Assembly (NCBI GenBank): GCA_016839875.1
Contig: JAEOTK010000391.1
Span: forward strand, 1 to 19,944
Length of the DNA: 19,944 nt
Source of the DNA: Candidatus Heimdallarchaeota archaeon
Lineage (GTDB): Archaea > Asgardarchaeota > Heimdallarchaeia > Heimdallarchaeales > Heimdallarchaeaceae
Direction of reading: 5' to 3'
This document shows positions 15,373 through 19,944 of this stretch, piece by piece. The notes beneath the pieces are model-generated. The model ran no database searches. It had not been told where the DNA came from and worked only from the letters and a program-made list of their open reading frames with translations. The translations under genes were made by a program, and so were the position numbers. Each line of letters opens with the position of its first letter. The stretch's first letter is position 1.

Positions 15373-15381
15373 GTTCCTTTT
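15373..15381 (-). promoter_or_regulatory. Shine-Dalgarno site that decides the MFS start
   Basis: On the minus strand AAAAGGAAC precedes the ATG at 15365 by about 8 bases. With it, translation starts at 15365 and not at the upstream ATG at 15485. Confidence 0.65.
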
Positions 15382-15396
15382 AATTTTCTCTGCACT

Positions 15397-15413
15397 TGGA
15401 GAAATGTTCTCCA
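15397..15413. promoter_or_regulatory. Palindromic operator candidate at the MFS transcription start
   Basis: TGGAGAA-ATG-TTCTCCA is a perfect inverted repeat with 7-base arms and 3-base centre. It lies directly downstream of the MFS TATA box, over the predicted transcription start. This is the classical position for a repressor site, and the obvious ligand is the divergent winged-helix regulator. Confidence 0.55.
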
Positions 15414-15415
15414 CA

Positions 15416-15430
15416 AACATATATAAGTTT
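15416..15430 (-). promoter_or_regulatory. TATA box of the MFS exporter gene
   Basis: The minus strand reads AACTTATATATG within this stretch. Its centre predicts transcription starting near 15397, giving a leader of about 30 bases that contains the SD site. Confidence 0.6.
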
Positions 15431-15453
15431 TTCCGATTGTAGAGAAAAACTTA
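15424..15453. repeat. Perfect 9-bp inverted repeat between the divergent promoters
   Basis: TAAGTTTTT, 12 bases, then AAAAACTTA. The left arm overlaps the MFS TATA box, and a further TAAGTT copy at 15469-15474 overlaps the regulator TATA region. It may be a second binding site coordinating both promoters. Confidence 0.45.
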
Positions 15454-15460
15454 AAATCAT

Positions 15461-15472
15461 TAGTTTTATAAG
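15461..15472 (+). promoter_or_regulatory. TATA box of the winged-helix regulator gene
   Basis: TAGTTTTATAAG ends 16 bases before the GTG at 15488. The box centre is about 22 bases upstream, consistent with a leaderless GTG start. Confidence 0.5.
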
Positions 15473-15487
15473 TTAAGGTAAGCAAAG

Positions 15488-16204
15488 GTGAGATATCTGC
15501 AAGAAGATATAATAACTTTCAAAGAAGAAGCTATAGTTGTATTAGAAGAAGGGAGTCTTTGGAATATAATAGAAGATTCCAGATATGAACCTATATTTCA
15601 AGCTCTAAGAGAAGGTCCAATGACTGTAAAGGATTTGACAAAAAAATATAATCAGATAATCTATGATTTTATAGATGGACTGGAATTAAATGAGGAAGAA
15701 AAAGAGCAAAAGAAAACTGAATTAGAAAGAGTTGAGAAAACCATCTACAAATATCTCAATTTCTTACAAAAGGAAAAATTGATTGTAAAAGCAGGAAAAA
15801 GAATACAAGTTGATGAAACAGGTAGGATCACCAAAGCTGCTTCTGAGAATCTATATGGACGTATAGCAAAACTATATCTCTTATCATTTAAAGAGAAGGA
15901 TTACGACAAAGTACCAGAATTTCATAAATCTGTTACTATTATTGGTAAAATGCTCAGTCTTATGAATGACTTACCAGAACCCTCCGAAGACTGTTTATCT
16001 AAGGTTCTAATGAAAATTTATAAAAACGCATCAAAAAGGAGAAAAGAGCTCTTTGAGAAATATTCTGAAGAGTTAGCTGAAGTATCTACAAATGCTTCGT
16101 ATGAGATTATGAAAAACATTGTTCAGAGTATGGATTTTCTAGATTCTATTTTAAATCAATCTGAATTTCAAGAGGAGCTTAGAAAATGTTTCAAATCAAA
16201 ATGA
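15488..16204 (+). CDS. Winged-helix (ArsR-like) transcriptional regulator
   Basis: This is a 238-residue protein read from a GTG; no in-frame ATG is available nearby and the TATA box supports a leaderless start here. Residues 23-120 form an archaeal ArsR-type winged helix: WNIIEDSRYEPIFQALREG (25-43), the helix-turn-helix segment PMTVKDLTKKYN (44-55), a long charged insert (ELNEEEKEQKKTELERVE, 66-83), the recognition helix TIYKYLNFLQKEKLI (85-99) and a wing ending in VDETGRITKAASE (107-119). The charged insert between the two helices is longer than usual. The C-terminal half is all-helical and probably mediates dimerisation or effector binding. Divergent orientation with the MFS exporter and palindromes in between point to autoregulation plus control of the exporter. 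Confidence 0.8.
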   Translation: MRYLQEDIITFKEEAIVVLEEGSLWNIIEDSRYEPIFQALREGPMTVKDLTKKYNQIIYDFIDGLELNEEEKEQKKTELERVEKTIYKYLNFLQKEKLIVKAGKRIQVDETGRITKAASENLYGRIAKLYLLSFKEKDYDKVPEFHKSVTIIGKMLSLMNDLPEPSEDCLSKVLMKIYKNASKRRKELFEKYSEELAEVSTNASYEIMKNIVQSMDFLDSILNQSEFQEELRKCFKSK

Positions 16205-16229
16205 TTAGTTTTACTAATTTCTCTTTCTA
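16204..16229 (+). terminator. Small hairpin plus T-rich tail after the regulator
   Basis: ATTAGT-TTT-ACTAAT is a perfect 6-base stem that begins within the stop codon and is followed by TTCTCTTTCTA. The stem is weak (mostly A-T pairs), so the T-rich tail may be the active part. Confidence 0.45.
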
Positions 16230-16324
16230 TATACTACATGTATAATAATTAACTGACTTCCTAAAATGAAGAATGCTAATGTAACTTCTGTTATTTCTAA
16301 CTCTAGTATTCTGTCCAATCACAA

Positions 16325-16332
16325 ACTATAAG
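16325..16332 (+). promoter_or_regulatory. TATA-like box upstream of the VOC gene
   Basis: ACTATAAG lies about 41 bases (centre) before the ATG at 16370, predicting a leader of about 15 bases. The rest of the 165-base gap between regulator and VOC gene holds the terminator and nothing else I can recognise. Confidence 0.4.
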
Positions 16333-16369
16333 TTTTCTTTGAAATGAAGTATTTTTGTGAGACGATTTC

Positions 16370-16718
16370 ATGATACTAGGAATTGATGTGGTTTTCATAC
16401 ATGCAAAGAATCCAAAAAAACTAGCTCAATGGTATAAAGAGATTCTGGAAATAGATATTGGATATTCTACTCCAGATCTAGGATGGCAAGAATTTGAGCT
16501 TCCTAGAAATAATCTTTCAACAAGGTTTGCTATCGATTACACAGGTACAGATTATTATTTCATTCAGGGTTGTGAATATTCATCAAACCTTAGAAAATCT
16601 TAAGATGAAAGGAATAGAGTTCTTTGGGGAACAAAAAATAGCAGATGTTGGTCTATCTCTAGTTGCTACTTTTCAAGATATAGAGAGTAATTGGATACAG
16701 ATTTCTCAGCGAAAATAA
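16370..16718 (+). pseudogene. VOC/glyoxalase-family protein gene split by a +1 frameshift
   Basis: Two overlapping frames together encode one VOC (glyoxalase/bleomycin-resistance) domain of about 115 residues. The first frame, from 16370, gives MILGIDVVFIHAKNPKKLAQ, then WYKEILEIDIGY and FAIDYTGTDYY, the typical N-terminal beta-alpha-beta-beta half. The C-terminal half, FRVVNIHQTLENLKMKGIEF and LVATFQDIESNWIQI, is in the next frame and ends at 16718. Homology switches frame near 16558, where the codons pass through TATTTCATTC; one surplus T there would explain the break. Without a shift the first frame ends at 16603 with an unrelated GCEYSSNLRKS tail. It could be a true pseudogene, a recoding site or a one-base assembly error. 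Its last 13 bases overlap the convergent membrane-protein gene. Confidence 0.75.
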
Positions 16719-17857
16719 TCTCTCTTATTCTTCCTTATTCGATTGAAAATATATGTTAGTGAGGTAAGAATAATCACTGAAAAGATTGCAGAAATAAAAT
16801 CGAAAGGTGTTATCAAATAATCTGTAATTACTACAACAGTTTTGGTTGCAAATTTGATTACAGGTATATATCCATCAGCATACCAGTCATAAACTGAACT
16901 AAAACCTGCTACAATAAAGATTACGAAATTATATCCACCATTTAGATTGAATGTTCCTTCTAGTTCGTTCAAAGGTTGTCCATCATTTACCCACCAATAA
17001 TACGTACAATAACCCATCTGATTTACATCTGCGAATGTTGCTCTTCCTTCATCTTCTATTAGAGCTAACTCAGTGTCTGATGCATTGAAAATTACCTCTA
17101 AATATGCATCATCTCTTCGTCTAAGAAGAATTTGTTCTAAAGAGGTAGCTTGATCACCTGAAATCTCTACTCGAGGAAAAATATTATCATATGTCCAAGT
17201 AAAAGGATCATTTTGATAAACCAAAAGCTCTTTATGTTCAACTGGCATTGCTTTTACTTGACACTCATTATTTACGCTTTCTATTTCAGGAAGGGTTTCT
17301 GGTTCAGTTTCACAAACGTAAAATCTTACTTGATCCTTTGACCATTTCCATGATAGTGAACTTCTAGTTTGATCGGAACAATATTCAGCTGCAAAGATTG
17401 TTAACCAATGCCATCCTTCTTCTAAATCAACATCTAATTCTTGAATCCTATTCCACCAATAGATAGATTGGTAAATTCCTAAATCTGTATCATCTAAAAA
17501 TATATTGAATGAACCTAACATCCTTGTTTCTGTATATCTGCCAAAATCATCAGGCTCATCAAAGAACCAGTTGTCTAGTTGTGAAGGTTCATTATCAAGC
17601 AGTGCCACATCAGCTACATCAAGTTCAACACTAAAATTGATTATTTCACCAGCTGTAAATATAGTGTTATCTTCTAGAACAGATCTATTAAACTGAACAA
17701 ATACTTCATCTCTATTTAGATTGCTTGCTGATTGGAATATCAAGTTTAATTTAGTTGGGAAATTTTGAGTTTTTGGTTCAGCTTTTACTTGAAATATAAG
17801 AAGAATCGAAGATGTGATTAATAGCAATATTATCATTGTTTTCTTATTCATTAACAT
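16706..17857 (-). CDS. Unrecognised secreted protein with C-terminal membrane anchor
   Basis: This is a 383-residue protein from the ATG at 17857; an ATG two codons later (17851) is equally possible, and a TTG at 17881 is less likely. A signal peptide occupies about residues 4-26 (hydrophobic core MIILLLITSSILLIF, ending near QVKAEP). Residues 30-335 are beta-rich and aromatic, with four cysteines at 160, 182, 199 and 274. A single membrane helix (about 353-372) followed by RIRKNKRDYFR marks a type I topology, with the bulk outside the cell. The two halves look alike: each has a YWW motif (about 133-135 and 277-279) followed by a glycine turn and a hydrophobic strand. I do not recognise the family. 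The stop overlaps the convergent VOC gene by 13 bases. Confidence 0.75.
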   Translation of the reverse strand: MLMNKKTMIILLLITSSILLIFQVKAEPKTQNFPTKLNLIFQSASNLNRDEVFVQFNRSVLEDNTIFTAGEIINFSVELDVADVALLDNEPSQLDNWFFDEPDDFGRYTETRMLGSFNIFLDDTDLGIYQSIYWWNRIQELDVDLEEGWHWLTIFAAEYCSDQTRSSLSWKWSKDQVRFYVCETEPETLPEIESVNNECQVKAMPVEHKELLVYQNDPFTWTYDNIFPRVEISGDQATSLEQILLRRRDDAYLEVIFNASDTELALIEDEGRATFADVNQMGYCTYYWWVNDGQPLNELEGTFNLNGGYNFVIFIVAGFSSVYDWYADGYIPVIKFATKTVVVITDYLITPFDFISAIFSVIILTSLTYIFNRIRKNKRDYFR

Positions 17858-17924
17858 CAGATCTTGTATCAAGAAATGCAAAAATTCTTAAAAATCTTGT
17901 CCAAAATCTCTTGTTTTTAATTTT

Positions 17925-19613
17925 TTAATTAAACGCAATTCTGGTTAATAATTCTTCTTTAGTAGCATTTGCCATTTTGTAGAAGATATATCCTCCAACA
18001 AGATTCTTTATTTTATAGCTTTTTTGTGCTAGATGTCTTTGTGCTATATAAGCTCTGTATCCTTCCTCACAGAAAATATAAATTTCTTTATCTTTTGGTA
18101 ATTCATCGATTCTTTTCCTGAGATCTAAATCATCAATATGAATAGCATTACCTATAGTTCCCTTAACAAATTCATCAGCTCTTCTAACATCGAGAAGATA
18201 TGCATCATTTTCTATTAATTTTTCAGCTTCATCCCAATGCCAATAATCTACATCTCCCTTTAGGATATTTGATGCTACATATCCTAGATTATTGACTACT
18301 GCTTTTGCGTGATTAAAAGGCGGTGCATAGGTAATCTCCAGTTGCTCTAAATCAAAAACTGTTCCTCCAAAGAATATCGCAGTTGAGATTATATCAACTC
18401 GCTTTTCTGTTCCTTTTCCACCTACTATTTGCACTCCTAGAATTTTCCCAGAAGGCACCTCAAATAGAAGTTTAATTGCAAGTTTTTCCCTATCTGGATA
18501 ATAACCAGGATGATTAACTGGATAAGTATAAATTTTTTCATATTTGATGTTTGTGTCCTTCAGTCTCTTTTCATTCAGACCTACTTGAGCAACTATAATA
18601 TCAAATATCTTCACTACTGCAGCTCCAAGCACACCCATGTATTCACTGTTTCTTCCTATGATATTATCAGCTGCTATCCGTCCTTGCTTATTAGCTGGAC
18701 CAGCTAAGGGAACTGCAGTTTGGCTTTCAGTGATGAAATCTGAAACCTGTACAGCATCTCCTACAGCAAAAATAGAATCATCAGATGTTTTCATATTTTT
18801 ATTGACAACAATGTGTCCTCTTTGACCTATTTCCAAATCACATTCTTTAGCTAATTTCGATTCAGGTCTGACACCTATTGCTAGTATTATCATATCTGTA
18901 AATATTTCTTTTCCATTTCTGGTTCTTACAATTGATTTTCCAACAGCATTTTTCGCAAAAGAATCTACACCATCTCCTAAGACTAAATCTACTCCATTGA
19001 GATATAATTCTTGGTGAACAAATTGAGCCATCTCTCTATCCAGAGTAATCATTACTTGATCTACTAGTTCAACAACTGTTACATCTAATCCTCTTTTTCT
19101 AAGATTTTCAGCCATTTCCAATCCAATAAAACCTCCGCCTATTACGGTTGCATGTTGAGGTTGATTGTTTGAAATGAAATTATCAATTTCATATGTATCT
19201 GGTATTGTTCTAAGTGAAAAAACTGGAACTTCTTCAATTCCTTTTAAAGGTGGTCGAATAGGTTCAGCTCCTGGTGATAAAACTAAGTAATCGTAATTTA
19301 ACTTATACTCCTCTTTTGTATTATCATTCATAACGATAACAGTTTTGTTACCTCTATCAATAGAAAGAGCTTCATTATTCAGCCTTATATCAATGTTAAA
19401 TCTTCTATTGAATGTATCAGGAGTTACCTGCTGTAACCTTTCCTTTTCTTTGATTACTCCCCCAATATAATAAGGCAATCCACAATTTGCAAATGAGACA
19501 TAATCTCCCCTTTCAAGGATGATTATATCTGCAAATTCATCTAATCTTCTCAATCTTACAGCAGCAGTTGCTCCACCAGCAACTCCACCTATTATAACAA
19601 TTTTTTTTGGCAT
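17925..19613 (-). CDS. CoA-disulfide/polysulfide reductase with C-terminal rhodanese domain (CoADR-Rhd)
   Basis: This is a 562-residue cytoplasmic flavoprotein. FAD binding is shown by IVIIGGVAGGATAA (5-18) and IFAVGDAVQ (281-289). The single redox cysteine C44 lies in SFANCGLPYYIGG (40-52), as in CoA disulfide reductases and NADH oxidases. The NAD(P) site is TVIGGGFIGLEMAE (156-169). HPGYYPDRE (368-376) and ITYAPPFNHA (427-436) are the conserved tyrosine regions of the CoADR branch. Residues 465-560 are a rhodanese domain with its catalytic loop CEEGYR (515-520). Known CoADR-rhodanese fusions reduce CoA disulfide or CoA persulfide/polysulfide with NAD(P)H, so sulfur or redox homeostasis is the likely role. 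A TATA-like box at 19638-19646 suits the ATG at 19613. Confidence 0.93.
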   Translation of the reverse strand: MPKKIVIIGGVAGGATAAVRLRRLDEFADIIILERGDYVSFANCGLPYYIGGVIKEKERLQQVTPDTFNRRFNIDIRLNNEALSIDRGNKTVIVMNDNTKEEYKLNYDYLVLSPGAEPIRPPLKGIEEVPVFSLRTIPDTYEIDNFISNNQPQHATVIGGGFIGLEMAENLRKRGLDVTVVELVDQVMITLDREMAQFVHQELYLNGVDLVLGDGVDSFAKNAVGKSIVRTRNGKEIFTDMIILAIGVRPESKLAKECDLEIGQRGHIVVNKNMKTSDDSIFAVGDAVQVSDFITESQTAVPLAGPANKQGRIAADNIIGRNSEYMGVLGAAVVKIFDIIVAQVGLNEKRLKDTNIKYEKIYTYPVNHPGYYPDREKLAIKLLFEVPSGKILGVQIVGGKGTEKRVDIISTAIFFGGTVFDLEQLEITYAPPFNHAKAVVNNLGYVASNILKGDVDYWHWDEAEKLIENDAYLLDVRRADEFVKGTIGNAIHIDDLDLRKRIDELPKDKEIYIFCEEGYRAYIAQRHLAQKSYKIKNLVGGYIFYKMANATKEELLTRIAFN

Positions 19614-19637
19614 GCTTTCTCTAATAACGAACTAGCA

Positions 19638-19646
19638 CATTTAATG
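19638..19646 (-). promoter_or_regulatory. TATA-like box of the CoADR-Rhd gene
   Basis: The minus strand reads CATTAAATG, about 29 bases (centre) before the ATG at 19613. It overlaps the stop codon of the preceding gene, so promoter and upstream coding end share bases. Confidence 0.45.
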
Positions 19647-19944
19647 ATTTCTCTTTAGCTTTTTTCTTCTAAATAAGATGCTCAATAATATAAGTGAGAG
19701 AGGAAGTAAAATCAATGAGTATGATGTTAGTGTTGGAGTATCATCACCATTATCAGATTCTTCTGTTGTATAAAGTGTCTTTGAAATCGTCAGAGTATAT
19801 TCAGATGGACTTATTGGGTCATATTCATTTTCTACATATGCAAGAATGAATAGAATATAAACACCTGAATAATCCGGTCTGTAATTGATTCTTTCTGGTG
19901 AGGTATACAGATTGCTATATGCTTCGATATCTTCTTCTTCTCCA
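19641..19944 (-). CDS. C-terminal part of an anchored surface protein (start outside window)
   Basis: The frame is open to the right-hand edge and gives the last 100 residues, beginning GEEEDIEAYSN. The segment YRPDYSGVYILFILAYV, then SPSEYTLTIS (residues 21-54), has the look of the end of a beta-sandwich of the PPC type (pre-peptidase C-terminal domain), with a typical G-x-Y strand and final YTLTI strand. A short acidic, threonine-rich stalk follows (TEESDNGDDTPT, 60-71). The end is a membrane helix (about 74-90) with the basic tail RRKKLKRNH, as in archaeal surface proteins held by a C-terminal anchor. The catalytic or binding part lies beyond the window. The gap to the CoADR-Rhd gene on the same strand is 27 bases. 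Confidence 0.75.
   Translation of the reverse strand, partial: GEEEDIEAYSNLYTSPERINYRPDYSGVYILFILAYVENEYDPISPSEYTLTISKTLYTTEESDNGDDTPTLTSYSLILLPLSLILLSILFRRKKLKRNH

Noticed and set aside
15366..15485. N-terminal 40-residue extension of the MFS protein
   Set aside because: It would run through the TATA box and the palindrome, and an SD-preceded ATG at 15365 begins just before the first membrane helix.
16266..16319. A 17-codon open frame starting MKNANVTSV after a TATA-like sequence
   Set aside because: Too short to judge, without codon or homology support; AT-rich intergenic DNA often yields such frames by chance.
1..19944. Search for tRNA genes, CRISPR repeats, insertion sequences and long direct repeats
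   Set aside because: None seen by eye on either strand. The only long direct repeat found is the shared promoter element and the gene-length similarity of the longin-DENN-like pair.

Overview
The window comes from an archaeon, most likely an Asgard archaeon of the Heimdallarchaeia type. This is an inference: there is no rRNA or other marker gene here. The DNA is strongly AT-rich. Most genes have a TATA-like box ending about 20-25 bases before the start codon, the spacing expected for leaderless archaeal transcripts, and only a few have Shine-Dalgarno sites. Three proteins carry longin-like domains, and two of those also look like DENN proteins, a eukaryote-like GTPase-regulator fold. The extracellular proteins have signal peptides, beta-sandwich domains and C-terminal membrane anchors, as is usual in archaea.

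Layout from left to right. At 2-1242, the tail of a membrane protein overlaps by ATGA a flavin-reductase-like protein with a C-terminal PCP_red-like segment. At 1335-4199 lie two tandem, full-length paralogues (468 and 467 aa). Each has a promoter sharing an identical 18-base element, and I read them as longin plus DENN-like proteins; this is the most interesting part of the window. At 4357-6980 is a two-gene ABC exporter (ATPase and permease, ATGA overlap). At 7061-8059 is an SDR-type epimerase, followed by a convergent minus-strand pair: a third longin-like protein with a cysteine cluster (8067-8699) and a Gfo/Idh/MocA oxidoreductase (8752-10125). Divergent from these is a secreted endonuclease/exonuclease/phosphatase-family enzyme (10261-11643).

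From 11692 to 15365 the minus strand carries a radical SAM enzyme with extra cysteines, a saccharopine-dehydrogenase-like protein and an MFS exporter. The exporter is divergent from a winged-helix regulator (15488-16204). The region between them holds two promoters and perfect inverted repeats, so it looks like an exporter with a local repressor. Next come a glyoxalase/VOC gene split by a frameshift (16370-16718), an unrecognised type I membrane protein with two similar beta-rich halves (16706-17857), a CoA-disulfide-reductase/rhodanese fusion (17925-19613) and the C-terminus of another anchored surface protein (19641 to the edge).

The genes do not form one pathway. The informative units are the longin-DENN pair, with a possible third longin partner, and the exporter/regulator pair. 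No RNA genes, CRISPR arrays or mobile elements were seen. No gap between genes exceeds 300 bases.
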